Of a stretch of DNA of 64,000 bases, positions 12,080 to 24,485 are shown one piece after another. Numbering within the stretch: the stretch's first letter is position 1; each line of letters begins with the position of its first letter. The DNA is from Hysterangium stoloniferum (lineage: Eukaryota > Basidiomycota > Agaricomycetes > Hysterangiales > Hysterangiaceae): assembly GCA_015178975.1 (NCBI GenBank), contig WHVD01000027.1, forward strand, positions 764,563-828,562, read 5' to 3'. The position numbers and the translations under genes are program-made. The notes under the pieces were generated by a model. That model made no database searches, was not told the DNA's origin, and saw nothing but the letters and a program-made list of their open reading frames with translations.

Positions 12080-13693
12080 ATGGATGCACGACCTGGACTA
12101 GTCGGGTTTTTCCAACTTCATCGTCCCAACCCACCCACTGACAAAAAACGGAGATTGGCCTTGGTTTTTTCATATGCACCTGACTGGCAAGTAATGTTCC
12201 TGCTTTAAGATCTCGTTCCTGTTCACAATGCTGTGCCGAAAATCAGGATTCTGACACTAGTAATCGCGTGAGCACATATCATAGAGTTAAACTTGCCTCT
12301 AAAAACTGAAGACACCCAGCGGTCTCTTTTTCCTTCTGAACACTATAGAGCCTTTCAAGCGTGAATTCTCTCTCAACGATACATCGTACGAGCCACGTTC
12401 CCTGGTAGCGTGATTGATATTCTGATTTTCCCATTTCAGCATTCAACACACGTATGTTGGCCTTCGTTTGTTCATATTAATAACAGTAAACATCGATTTT
12501 GTAGCTACGCAGTCCACGAACGTATCAGTGTACGTATCTATCAATATTTCCTAGCACGAGAGCTCATTAACCGTATAGGATGCCCATCTTGTCCTGATAG
12601 CACTCGTCGCACCTCTGCTTTTAATGGCAGTCATGAATTTGATATCGATACGATCTTTTTGGGACCTTCATACCAGCTGGCTTGGAGGTACGCAGACAGA
12701 CCATTTAGAAAACGCGACTTTCGAGGCGATGAACAACCCTATTCAGTGCTATTATCTCTCGCCATCACTGGCTCTATAACAAATATTGTCAAAGTCACAG
12801 GTCCGTAGCAGCCTGCCTTGTTGAACGGTGTCTTGATCATACATACATTCCTAGTCGGTCGTCCCAGACCCGGTGAGTGGTGTTTGAAACTTGATCAGCT
12901 TATATCTGACGCTGTTACTCAGACTGCATCGATAGGTGTCAACCGGAGGCAGGCGCAAGCGATAATCCAGTTTTTGGTTTAGTGAATGCAACAATATGCA
13001 CACAAACAGATAATACGATCCTCAAAGATGGATTTCGAAGCTTTCCATCGGGTCATTCGAGCCGTAAGCACCTCCAGCTGTGTCTTCCAGCAAGCGAAGA
13101 TATCCATCGTTATTTTTTAGTGTCTTTTGCTGGGCTCGGATTTCTCTTTTTCTATGCCGCCGGGAAGTTGCACCTGTACGACAAGAGAGGATATACACTA
13201 AAAGCATGGATATCTCTCGTACCCCTGATAGGAGCTGGTGAGACAATCTTATCTTCCCCTCCCCCAATGCTCACGATCCACTAAATATACAGCTTTGGTC
13301 GCTATCTCGCGCACCATGGATTATCGCCATCACTGGCAAGACGTCTTAATCGGCGGACTTATAGGTCTTGCCATGGCGTGGTTTTCGTACAGGCAATACT
13401 ACCCCCCCCTCGCTGATCCACTATCACACAGACCGTATTCACCCCGCATTCCTCGACAAACCACCATGCCTCATCTGCTGCAAGACGAGGATCATCAAGA
13501 GACCGACAACCTCCACTCATCAGATGGTCAGCATTATAACGATGATTTAGAATTACGGGGCGGAAGTTTCAAAAATTCTTCTGCTGTTCCTAAGTTGACT
13601 GATATGTGGAGAGAAGGGGAGGGTCAAGAAATTTTGCCTCCTGGACAATCACCGTCCCCACCGCCACCGCAACGTGCAGATGAGAACGTCTAA
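12080..13693 (+). CDS. PAP2-family lipid phosphatase (Dpp1/Lpp1 type)
   Basis: Membrane phosphatase acting on diacylglycerol pyrophosphate or phosphatidate. Eleven exons: 12080-12186, 12247-12267, 12320-12385, 12440-12451, 12505-12529, 12579-12687, 12747-12800, 12855-12872, 12923-13063, 13121-13237, 13293-13693, giving 356 aa. The PAP2 signature is complete: KVTVGRPRPDC, FPSGHSS, and SRTMDYRHHWQDV. Several hydrophobic helices surround it, and the tail is polar and proline-rich. The first intron begins GCAAGT, a GC-AG intron. Exons of 12, 18, 21 and 25 nt make this gene hard for automatic prediction. Confidence 0.93.
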
Positions 13694-13882
13694 GGACCGT
13701 CTAATGATCATATTTGATTACTACACCATAAAAATATGTAAATACAATACTGCCAAAAATCCGAACTGCGACGGAGATACACATTGTGATAAATCCAACC
13801 AGAACAATCAGTTTGCAATGTATGGTCCCGTCTGTTACAATGGTGGATGAAGATACATGAGCAAGGAAGTGAATGGCAAGCA

Positions 13883-16800
13883 TTAACTGCGCGTATGCGT
13901 TAACAACTCGCGAAGATTTTCACTGATGAGTGGAAGTGCGCGAGCTTGAGGGTTGGGATGTTTGCTTCTTCGCCGCCGGAGACCGTCAATCTTATCTGGG
14001 GCATCCTCCTTCTGCCGCCGGTCGATATCGGCAACCAACTGAGCAAAGGACAAGTACAGAACTTCGGCTTGTGCTACAGTAGACTCCAGTTCAATGGTCA
14101 TGCTTAATTCGTTGCAATACTTGTGGCAAATCAGATACAATCTGGTATTATGAAAATATGATTACTCACTTTAAGTATCTCATCGAACTGATTAAAGTTA
14201 ACTCAGTACGTGGAACAAGTATAATGGAACTAATTCCTACCTCGACCAAGTATCGCAAGATAACATCTCGATGAGACTCTAAAACTGCTAATGTCACGAA
14301 TAAGACGAATTGGGAGCTATAATAATCCGTCCATAGAACCTAAACTGAAATGTGAATTTAGTATTATTGGCTTGTCACTGATACTTACCTCCCACAGACG
14401 TAAGACATCATCAAAGACAAATTCGCGTTTGAAAGCAATAAGCACCCAACTATAAAATAAATCAGAGGGTCAACCCACGATCAACACGTAGATCTACGCG
14501 AGGCTTACCGGAAACAGAAAAAGAGATTCAAGCCATCGACGCTTTCTGTTAGAAGAAAATTAGTTTGCCTGCGTAGCTTTCTATTAGAAGAAAGGGTCCT
14601 GCCTAGATGGCGATACAGTTGAGGATCCATAACAGCGAGTAGTTGTTGTAACGTTAGTAACTGCTTCTTCATTCCGCTCTGGTCCCGTAAAAAATTCTGT
14701 TTCTGAAAGTTGTTCGGAAAGTTAGAGGCGAAGTTACATTGTTGAGTCAAAATGGCGCTCACCATGCGTTCCATGAGTTGTACAAAGCACCAAAAAGTCA
14801 TTTCTTGGTCTCCAGACATCACGATGTATATCGGTGCACATAAATCGGACATTCCTTGTACATAACCTTCAAAACCTTGTATATCAGTGGTGTAACAAAC
14901 TTTCTTACAAATATCGACGATGGGATTAATAAAATCAAAGCTTACCTAACTCTTGTTCGTAGAAGTTGTACGTCAGTAAGACAGCGGCCAACCGCTCCAC
15001 GTGTTCGTTGGCGGGCGATTGAGCACCGATGTCATCGGTGTTAGGGGACATAGATGGAGAACGGTGGTGCTCGGGAATAGCTGACGAAGGTTGTGAGGCG
15101 AACAAAGGCTGACTGCGATCTGTCCGACGACAATCGACATCGATACGGTGGCGCTCCTGCACATGTGAGACCATGAGTGAGAAGACACGAATTTCAATAT
15201 TCACCTCAATGACATCGTCACGATTGAAGACTTCATCCACTCCACACCACTGATCATATAATTCATAATATCTCTTCCGTTTCTCCTCCCAACATTGTTC
15301 TCGTTGCCCGGTGCTCGCATCCCATGGCAGAATGCCAAGAATATATGGCCATACTTTCGCTCGCACATCTGGGCTGATACCCTACAAGTGCCCGTGAGAA
15401 CATTGTGTGAAATACAAGCTCAAGATGGAAAAGACCTACACGTCGAAATACCTCAGCTTTCATTTCGTCTTCTTTAACTTTCGGTCGGCCATCTTTAGCA
15501 AACCAAGCTTCCCATTGAGCCTTGTCTACCGGGTGTCGTGTATTACGGGTGCTTCGCGGTATAGGTAGGTTAGAAGTGGAATGTATGAGCTCAAATATTC
15601 CCAGTGACGAAGTTTCGGAATCGTCTTCAACTGCTGCTGTTCCCGAGGTAGACGGCAAGGCTTCGCGCATTCGTGACCGCTCGCCTTCCTCTGCGACAAT
15701 CTAAAACTATTTTCGGTGCCAGTTATCTCCCAGAAGACTGACACAATACTTACCCTTGCCCATTTTGCCAGATATACTCGTGCACTTTCGAATTCTCCCA
15801 GGCCACCCTTTTCGACCCAACTGCTCCACTCGCCATTGACATTTACGAGACTTCTTACAGGATCAGGTAGATGCGGCACAATGGGCTTTGCGAGCGGATG
15901 AGAGAGAATTTGTTGTGCAGCGTGCCGGGTCGCTCGGGTAATATTAGAGAAAGATTGTAAGAGACTTGACGAGGATGTCTGGGAAGATGCCAATGATGCA
16001 TGAAGGACGGATGTGCGCCGTCTTGTACCAATGGACGACGAAGATATGGGTTTAGGCCGTCGATGCACAGGTATGGGGGATGATGACGACGAAAGAATGG
16101 AGTCTACGGCATCATCTGCAAATAGTACCACAGAATGTGTTTCTATATCTGCTCGCGAAGGATCTACCAAGAAAAGAGTGGAATCGAGATTCGATCGTAA
16201 GATATTACCATATGGGCGAAGGCTAGAAATTAAGCTCTCTCCCCCCCACGAGCTCCTACTCGGTAACGGAAGATATGAGGGTGGGTAAGTTCCAGGTAGG
16301 TTGGAAGGTGCCGGAAGATGCAACGAATGTGATTCTTCATCATGAAAATGCAAAGTTGGCAGTGACGACTCGTAGATGAGGTTTATCGTCACAGTTCCGT
16401 GCCATGACGAGAGGGTGGGTGGTATGACAATTAGACTGTACACAGAAGAAAGTGGCACCGAAAACGCATAATATTCGGGTTTGGAAACAGGCGGGTCGAT
16501 TAAGACAGCATCTAGTTCCAAAGCCCATTCAAGAACAATCAATAGAATGTTTATAATTCTAACCTTCCTCCTCATCAATTGCGGTCTTCCTTTCGACTTT
16601 CATAAATTTGTTCCATTCGTCGGGCCCTTTTTCGCCCAACAGCCCCTCAGGAATCCACGCTAGGAGATAACTAGGATTGAACCCCTCCTGTAATTTGGAT
16701 CACCACGAGCTCAAAAAAGTTTGGTGCATAATAGAATACGCACCTTCTTTACGACCGCCACAAACCCAGGGATGTTATCCCTTGCATACGGTGTGGGGTT

Positions 16801-16890
16801 GACATACACTTTAGACTTAGAATAGAGCAACCGATGAGTGGCAGGCATTTCCTCCTTATCCTCCGTACGTGAATGGTTTATTTGAACCAT
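13883..16890 (-). CDS. GYP7: Gyp7-type TBC-domain Rab GTPase-activating protein
   Basis: Stimulates GTP hydrolysis by Rab GTPases in endosome/vacuole traffic. About 13 exons and 777 aa. The N-terminal TBC1D15-like domain (VYVNPTPYARDNIPGFVAVV ... EGFNPSYLLAWIPEGLL) precedes a serine-rich linker and the TBC domain. The catalytic arginine finger lies in RIDVDCRRTDR and the glutamine finger in GYVQGMSDL; FWCFVQLMERM and DGLNLFFCFR are also present. It includes an 18-nt exon (14187-14170). The intron at 14602-14546 would use a GC donor; read unspliced it stays in frame, adding 19 residues inside a conserved block. Confidence 0.93.
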
Positions 16891-17612
16891 AGATTCTGAC
16901 TAAAGGAGGAGGTGGTAAGTAATGACCTTAGGCCGATCTAATCAGAAATGTGTGACGGCATAGCCTTTCGGGGTCTCAGGTTGCTTTCAGACTCACAGAA
17001 CTGGTGGATAGTTTGCTATCGTAACTAGTGGAAAGTTTCAAATCGCCTCCCATACCCAAAAACAAAACAGAGATTATAAGCCGCAAATGAGGTCCAGGGA
17101 CGCGCAGTCGCTGTGCGGCGCAGCGCAGCGTAGCAAAATAGACAGATTAGGCGATGCAACAGGCATAAGCGCCCACCATCACTTAGGAGGTGGCACTTGC
17201 TGTGAAAAAACTGTAAAAGCGCAGTATAAGATGAAACTAAGGTCTCAACGTTCAATATTATAGTAATAGCGTTCCACTTGGAATTAACCTATCTAATCTT
17301 TGGCAACCCTTTCAAAGATGGTACACATACTTTCGCGCCAGCCGATCTGCGCAGATCATGGAGTCACATCGTGCACTTCTCCAAGTACATCCAATTCATC
17401 AGAACATTTAGTGGTCCCGTTGTCGATATGGCTAGTCGCAAAGCGAATTTATGGAACACGTGAAACGACTCCAGGTGTTGAATACCATATGTGGGTCATT
17501 GCTTCAAGAACTCGCACGGTTTTTGAGACTACGGTATATCGCATGTAGTCGACAATGAGAAAGATCAGAGCGATGTATTGAATATGACATAAGAGAGAAC
17601 TATATGTTCTGA
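16891..17612. other. Intergenic, no gene seen
   Basis: Between the Rab GAP start and the S21 stop, both minus strand. Small open frames on both strands have no recognisable motif. No tRNA-like A/B boxes were found. It probably holds the GAP promoter and the S21 3' end. Confidence 0.45.
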
Positions 17613-18054
17613 TCATTTTTGGAAACTCCAGACGTTCCGCAGCACTAAAGAAAATGGCCGAACACGTTAGTATGCTAATATAAGTGCAGACAACGACGAG
17701 CTCACATCCGGCCTTCGTCGCCAACCGGTTAATGGAATCGTCACTCTCCCCCTGCGCCCGGACTTGTCCACAGAGGGCAAACGATGTGGAGGTAGGCAAA
17801 GCCTTGCCGTCAGCATCGACATCGACGACGCTAATTTGAACTGAAGCATGGTCCTTTGAGGTGATTAAACGGTCTACATGTAATGCAGACGTCGTGAGTA
17901 GCGTTGTTTGGAATAGTTGCGAATAAAACACTGACTGGTGGCAGCACATTTACGGGGAACGTAAAGGTCGACGAGAACACCCTACAAAACATAAAACATC
18001 ACTCATTAGAGACTTGGGAATAAATGAGATTTTTCCGACCTGATCGTTTTCCAT
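17613..18054 (-). CDS. RPS21: 40S ribosomal protein S21 (eS21)
   Basis: Small-subunit ribosomal protein. Exons (minus): 18054-18040, 17981-17936, 17873-17706, 17644-17613, giving 86 aa (yeast has 87). Reads MENDQ, then VLVDLYVPRKCAATNRLI, DHASVQISV, RAQGESDDSINRLA, and the end LLRNVWSFQK. The first coding exon is only 15 nt, typical of fungal ribosomal protein genes with an early intron. The 134-bp divergent spacer is shared with aprataxin. Confidence 0.96.
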
Positions 18055-18188
18055 TGCGAAATTCTTTGGTGAACGTTGCGTAAAAGTTTGTGTTGTACAG
18101 TTGCGACCCGACGCAATGGCCGACCCAGTTACTTCGGCGCCTATTATGTACTGGCTTGAATTCATTTCTCGTTATTGAGTCTTGAGCA

Positions 18189-19082
18189 ATGTCGTACTTG
18201 ACTGTCCTTACGAGATATGCATTGAAGACAGATCTGTCCTCGCTATCCGAGTCCGTGCTGTTCTCGCACACCCCAACCACGATGACTATATTCGATGCAT
18301 ATCCTAAGTCAAATTCTTTCCACTTTCTTCTTTTGCCGCGTATAACAGATGCATTGCCTGAAAAACATACCACAAACCTAGCAGCTTTGTTAAAGTGGGA
18401 CAAAGACAAGGCTCATGAATGTCTCAAAAATATAGCAAAGGACGCAGAGGACGTCAAAGGTATGGTCAGGCAAGAGATGCTGAAGCGTTTCGGCTTCGAA
18501 TGGCCCATTTTTGCGGGATTCCACGCTGTTTGTAACGTATCCTTTCCTGTAACGTCCCAAACTGTTGCGTAGACTAACCAAAATGCGGTTAAAGCGTCCT
18601 TAGAGTATGTCCATGTTTATGTCCACGCCACTTTATCGCGTTTCATCGACGACATCTCACAGACATTTGCACCTCCATATCATCGCGTCGGATTTCTTTC
18701 CGGACACCCTAAAGAACAAGAAACACTACAACTCTTTCCATCCTAAGCTCGGTTTCTTCCTCCACTTGGATGATGTGCTCTCGTGGTTCGAGGCCACCTC
18801 GTCATATTACCAGGCTGTAAGGATCCTCACTGCCACGTTAACCCTACCTTTGTGACGATCAGTTACCAGATGGCTGAGATGCCAAAGGCTCAATATGAAC
18901 CGCTGTTAAGAGAGGACCTAGTCTGTTGGCGATGTGACGAAACTTTCAAAAATATCCCGACGCTAAAGGAGCATTTACGTCAGGAATGGCAGAAAGACCT
19001 TGACAGGGCTAAATCGCGTAAGAGGAAACGGGATGCCACAGATAGACCAGATGAAACCCAGTCTATGAAGCGACCCAAATGA
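18189..19082 (+). CDS. HNT3: Aprataxin-like DNA adenylate hydrolase (Hnt3)
   Basis: Removes 5'-AMP from abortive DNA ligation products. Exons 18189-18527, a short one starting at about 18604, 18663-18816, and 18870-19082. The HIT domain shows FDAYPKSNSFHFLLLPR, FAGFHA and the catalytic HLHLHII. A C2H2-type finger follows (CWRCDETF ... LKEHLRQEW) and then a basic tail. The splice junctions between 18528 and 18662 are uncertain: SMS is encoded near 18604-18612, but no donor I can find gives exactly the family spacing before HLHLH. Confidence 0.87.
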
Positions 19083-19253
19083 GAGACCCGTCGAATAGCC
19101 GAAATACTCACGATTCCAACTTCGTAAAACTTTGCTGCAATCATATATTGTCAAAAAAGATAATCTAATAGTGTCTTTGTATTTTGATTTTCACGTCTAT
19201 GCATGCTAAATGATTTCATGCCATATGATAAACCTACGACGCTTCCTCCGCTC

Positions 19254-21126
19254 TTACTTTCCTTGACTCTTCTGTTTTCTCCCCTTCTCGCTGGCGGCAC
19301 GGATGGCCCATGTAAACTCATACGTCTTGCAAGCATCTAATGAACAGTCAAAGTTAATGAAAGACGCAGGCAAATATAGGACTCTTTCGAACCTTCATAA
19401 CTGCTCAGAATCTCGGCAGAGTCGGGCCCGTCTTCGATGACGTCAATCAAGTTGGATACCTGAGTATAGTCGTCTTGAGGTTAGATTGCAGCCAATTAAG
19501 AAGACACTTAAAAACCCTTACTTCGGAGAAGAATGGATCATCATTGTCAAATCTGTGCACATGCTCGTAATCATCGTCGGGAGCACGAACGTATAACGTA
19601 GGCTGGACGTATGGGTTTACAAGCCTGTTTATAGCTAAGAATGAGAGGACTGGTGAATTACTAAAGGACTTACTTCAGCATATAACCGTCAGCATAGACT
19701 TCAAGCTCGCAACTGTAATTCGTTCCCTGTAAGGCGACGAGGTGCGTCAATGATCCCACGGCTCCACTTTCATACTTCCTGAGCAATACATGTATTAGTC
19801 GGAAAGATTGGAAGTGCATTACGCTTACCAGGTTGCACTCGTAACTCTCGGAATTCGGTTCTCAGGCTTAATCTTGGTTTCATCGATTGACATTTTCGAC
19901 AGAACGCCAGCATTCTCATGCCACTCGAGGGAATGAGCGACCACGGAAGAAATATCGACATCACCGCCGAAGTAACGCGACAAGTCACCTATTTAAATGT
20001 TAGTAATCAATTAATGAATGAAATAATATTACGAAAAGCCGAAAGTTTACTGACAGAAGTGGGTGGCCTGTTCAATGACGGGACCATAACTGTTTACAAT
20101 TAGAATGACTAAAATCGAATGAACGGTGCTAGTCATACCTCTTAGACTTGTCCCACCAATCAGGCTTAGCAATTGCTTCGTAGGCGCATGCATACCTCGC
20201 AATCGTACTCATGACAGTCAAATTGTTGTCTTGAATGATCTTCTTCATCATTTGCACAGCGCGAAGGTATCTCAGCATATATCTGATATAACATGTCAGG
20301 GTCCGCATATGATGGTGCCACGGATCAAAACGTACCCGGCAGAACAGACAGCACCGGAGTCTTCGATGGCCCTGGCGACAGTGAAGGCATCTTCGATTTC
20401 CTCCTGTGGCCCTGTGGCAACTGGCTTCTCTACAAATAGAGGGACACCAGGGAAGTGCTTAATTATCTGCATCTCCAGGTCACGTCCAGGTTTGGTGGAT
20501 CCACGGAAGAAGGGGGGGCATCCCACAATAATGGCTCTATAGAATAATGTGTTTAGCTAGTTTGAAATTAAACGTGCAAGGACGAATTCATACTGAGGCG
20601 CTTTATTGGGATCCGCAGCCTGGACGAAATCATCGATGGTTTTGTATATCCGAGTATCAGCGTAGGCAGAGACTACGAACGAATCACGTTTCTTCTGCAA
20701 GACAATAGCTGCACGGTCGACAGCGGGATCGATGAGAGCGACGACCTTGAGACGCGGACCGAGTTTACTGTATGGGTTGCTATGTGAAAGGTTGCTTAAG
20801 CACACTAGTGACTGAGAACTGACTGCTCGAGACGGAACGAATGGTTCCAAGGGCCTTCCGGAGAACCTTTAAAAGTAGGGACAGCATGAGAAGCTGCCAG
20901 GCACTCATACGATGTCCATACCAAACATAATGTTGCCTGCACCAATAAATATGACGTTGAAGACATCTCCGGCGCCAGCAACGGTTCTAGATATTGACAT
21001 TAAATAAAATAAAATTCAAGATTTACAAAGAAGCCATGCTCACTTGTCCATGGGGACGAGGAGCTCAGGGTCAATGGAGCCACGACGAGAGGTCGGACGA
21101 GAGGGCGGATGAGAGCGAGGAGGCAT
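19254..21126 (-). CDS. Gfo/Idh/MocA-family oxidoreductase
   Basis: NAD(P)-dependent dehydrogenase family, substrate unknown. The start MPPRSHPPSRPTSRRGS is followed by the dinucleotide motif FNVIFIGAGNI, then KVVALIDP, a Rossmann middle, and the hallmark PLFVEKPVATG (catalytic EKP). Next come the C-terminal sheet domain (ALQGTNYSCELEVYADGY) and the terminal helix YEDACKTYEFTWAIRAASEKG with stop at 19254. It is a multi-exon gene; internal junctions were followed only by motif order. It converges with aprataxin over 171 bp. Confidence 0.85.
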
Positions 21127-21498
21127 GGTGAATATTCGAGAAAGATGTTAGGATGTTGAACCCAAGAGGAGGTGAAGGTTGGAAGCAAGATGGAGGGTTC
21201 AGACCTGAGGTACTCTATATAGTATTCGTATGCTCCACAAGCGACTGGCGATCAGGTTTTCATCTAGGTCCCAGGTCCCTCCCCTACGTAAACCTTTTTA
21301 CATACACTGCCGCGGTCACGTTTCCATTTTAGGCATCGACTCTGATATCATTCATTAAATTGAATAACGACTAGGCAACAGAGTCCAAGTTTTGAAAATC
21401 TATATAGTTCTTATATACCCGTCATTGTCACCTGCAACGACGACGCAAACTGGCATATAAAATGGGTATCTTGTATATATTACATTTTGACCGTTTGT
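21127..21498. other. Intergenic between two minus-strand genes
   Basis: It contains the oxidoreductase upstream region. AT-rich patches near 21210-21230 (TATATAGTA) could serve as a core promoter. No coding signal. Confidence 0.35.
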
Positions 21499-21995
21499 TC
21501 AACGTAACATTTGCGAACGCCTTTTGGCCTCTATCTCCTCTGACTTTTTCTCTGCACGAGAGAGACGATCTTGCATTTCCTGTTGGGAGAGTCAGAATCA
21601 AAGATTGTCGTAGCGTCGACCGTTGCCAACGGTGTTTAATTCACATACTTTGAGTCTCTCAGCTAGCCTCTCGTTTTCCTCCTTTAATTTCTCAATCTTC
21701 TCGAGCTCGCTCGTCTGCTCCCTTGATTAATAGTCAATGCGGTGGTGGCGGCAAATAAATGCATGGAACGCACTTGAAGCTGTCCTCAAATATACTCTCC
21801 ATTGAGAATGAAACATCAACCTTTGGTGCGGGCAGCATGGGGGGCGGGGCCTCTACACCCTCTGCCTGTGAATCCTCTCGGGCTGCTTCACTTGTTCCGA
21901 AGCCGTCGATATGAGATTCGACGCTGAAGACTCAGGTCAGCACGCGGCGCTGAGCTTAAGCGAGAACAGTACTGTTGCTGTTCAGCGGACGACAT
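21499..21995 (-). CDS. Small coiled-coil protein, function unknown
   Basis: About 108 aa in four exons: first exon 21995-21973, last ending with TGA at 21499. The N-terminal half is acidic and proline-containing (GVEAPPPMLPAPKVDVSFSM, then ESIFEDSFK). The C-terminal half is a predicted heptad coiled coil (ELEKIEKLKEENERLAERLK, then EMQDRLSRAEKKSEEI). Consistent phases over three introns argue that it is a real gene. I do not recognise the family. It shares a 357-bp divergent region with the next gene. Confidence 0.65.
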
Positions 21996-22352
21996 CACGG
22001 AACCGACTGCACACTTTATATCCACGAAAGCGAGAAGGGAAAAAACAGTTGAGAAGGTCAGATATCGATCTGGCTCGACGTCGTCAAGCAAAAGCCAATC
22101 CAAATCGATCCAAATAGGAGCAAAACACTGACTATCAGCCTCACCTTTTCGGCGCTTGCATCATCCAAATAAAGAAACAAGTCTGCGCCCAATCATCAGG
22201 GCTGGCTCTCCACCTTGCTCCTCTCCCCCGTCGTGCTCAATTTATTTCTCTCAAATATCGGTCGGATTACATGCATTAAATTAATATCGACATTGCACAG
22301 CTTGCCCTGGCATTGTCTGTCGCCACAACACGCAAGTAGCACGCAGCGAGCC

Positions 22353-23845
22353 ATGCGCTCGATCACAACCCTCGCCATGGACGACTCGCTCAATACCCCG
22401 GAAAAATTCCCCCTAGACCCTGCTTCATATCCTTCGTTGCCGCCGCGTTATTATCCATCCTTGCCCAAACCATCTCACCAGTCATCCTTCTTCTCCACTC
22501 CCGCAAATCCTTCAATGGACCTCCAGTTTATTTTATCCCCCGTCGAAGGGTGGTCGTCTCAACCTCCCCGCAGCAATGTTGTCCCATCTGCTGCTCCTCG
22601 GTACACTCGTCCAAAGGTGCACGGCGCCCCCAAGCATGTACACCCAAACCCAGATGACGCCATTGTCAGCTTTGATAGCACAGTGCGTAGTCCCTACCAA
22701 AATGTCGCATATACCCCGCTGATATCTATTAGACGCAGACTTTCGTCAAGCCGTCAAAGCCTTCTAAACCGCCCCCAGCCGATCCATACGCCGAAGGCTT
22801 TTTACGAGATGTACTGGGTTACGACAAATGGGAAACGTTTTCGTCTCGATTGTTCGAACGAAGATTAGGTACTAAGCCTAAAGGGAAGGGGAAGAGCAAG
22901 CCCAATGAAGAGGAGGATGTAAAATCTGTATCTGCCATCGAATTTTTGGTCAAAGTCGAAGTCGTCAAAGAAATTTTAAGGACCTATGTCCCTCATCCTT
23001 ATAACCCACTCAAATCACTCACACATTCTTACAAGGGTGCACCTTCAGGCCAAGTCACCCTTACTCGTTCCACCGTTCTGGCTCTGTCAGGATGGTCTAA
23101 TACTCAATTTTCATACTGGGCACGTCGCGCTGAGGCCGTTTCAGTGCTCGCTGAGCATGATCCTCGCCTTCGAGCCGTTGGAAACGTTTTAGAACGGCGA
23201 CTGCGCGGCGATGTCACTACCAATGACAACGAAACCCGCGCCCAGGACGAAGCGACGTCCGTCACTGGCAAAGGACTAGACTTAATTATCGATGAAGTGA
23301 AAAGGCGCACTGGAAAAAGCCAATTTCTTCGAGGAAAGCATTCTTCACTTGACCCCTACGGCACTGTTATCACGGAGTGCGACGCAGCTCCACAAATGCC
23401 CTCCTCGACTCTATTTGCAATGCCCACTTTTCAGGCTGAGCACTATGATCATCATACAGCACGGCCTCTGAGGAAACCAGTTGCTCCAAACTTAGGACCT
23501 AATTCTCCGCCTGTGAGTCCACCCACGGGGCCTAATCGTAGTTTTCTGGTCCGGTCTCCCTCTACGCACGATCCATTTGACTCTCAGGCGGAGTCGGAAG
23601 AGCCTACAACCCCTTCAGCCCTCTCCTCGCCATGCTTGTCATCAGACCGAGCGCTGTCTCCAGAACCATCGGACGGTTCAACCTCGCCCCGCGAGGTGTG
23701 CTCTAGCAACACACCCCACTTCCCGGTATCCGATTCTCGCTCCGAATTTGAGAATTTCAATGCTGGGGGTAAACGCAAGACCAGGGCGTCGCTGGCGGCC
23801 GCTCAGAAACGAGCGAGAACTCTTCTGACCGACTGCGAAGATTAA
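22353..23845 (+). CDS. Unrecognised fungal protein
   Basis: Two exons, 22353-22682 (or ATG at 22377) and 22733-23845, giving 480 or 472 aa. The splice is needed because the first frame stops at 22868, while the second frame reads through ADPYAEGFLRDVLGYDKWET. A probable globular core (about residues 130-270) includes SAIEFLVKVEVVKEIL and LALSGWSNTQFSYWARRAEA. The rest is Pro/Ser-rich, and the end is basic (GGKRKTRASLAAAQKRAR, a possible nuclear signal). I cannot assign a function. Confidence 0.7.
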
Positions 23846-24078
23846 GCTATCTTGTTTTTCGGATTTTGACTCTTTTTTATTTGGTGTGCTTTTAGAGTGT
23901 TACGATTACAGCCCGCATTCCTGGGAATAGCCTGTACTAGTGAACGTAGTGATATAATAGAGATATCATTTTATGAATTATTCAAATATTGATAAGAAAA
24001 ACATGGGTTGATTAATACAAGTATTACTGTAATGTTGGGAGGGTAAATTGTATATTACGTAAGTACATTGTGTCTTCA
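23846..24078. other. Short AT-rich spacer
   Basis: Between the unrecognised gene and the PIG-Y-like gene on the same strand. No coding signal seen. Confidence 0.4.
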
Positions 24079-24356
24079 ATGCTCAGTTATGGCCTAATAA
24101 TTTTGTCTCTCGCTTTGCTCTTTTTCGGAAGTTATGCAACACTGTTCAGTGCCTTCTTTCCAAATACTGGTATAAGGGTATGCATGATTCGTAGACAATT
24201 CCAGAATACAAGTTCTGAAACCGGGTTTGATGATAGATCCTGGATATCTTGGCAGAAGACCACCACTATAAGTACTGGGCCACACTCCTCATACCCACTA
24301 CCACCTATTTTGTCATTGCCAACTGGGTTGGTTGGCAATATTACCGTAATTCATAA
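24079..24356 (+). CDS. PIG-Y-like GPI-GlcNAc transferase subunit
   Basis: Two exons, 24079-24169 and 24256-24356, giving 63 aa. Two transmembrane helices (YGLIILSLALLFFGSYATLF and LLIPTTTYFVIANWVGW) are separated by a short polar loop with HHYKYW, the layout of PIG-Y, the small ER subunit of GPI N-acetylglucosaminyltransferase. Assignment is by architecture and the IPTT..VIANWVGWQYYR C-terminus. It is short enough to be missed by gene callers. It converges with Sfi1 over 129 bp. Confidence 0.72.
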
Positions 24357-24485
24357 CCTTTTGTTGTAGGTGAGTAATTTATTGCTAGCGATACAGAGAT
24401 GGTTGCGATAATACATAAACAGCCCCCATGAAGACCACAAAACAAGGAAGGTAGAACAGAAGAAAAAGTCATACAACAGACGATA

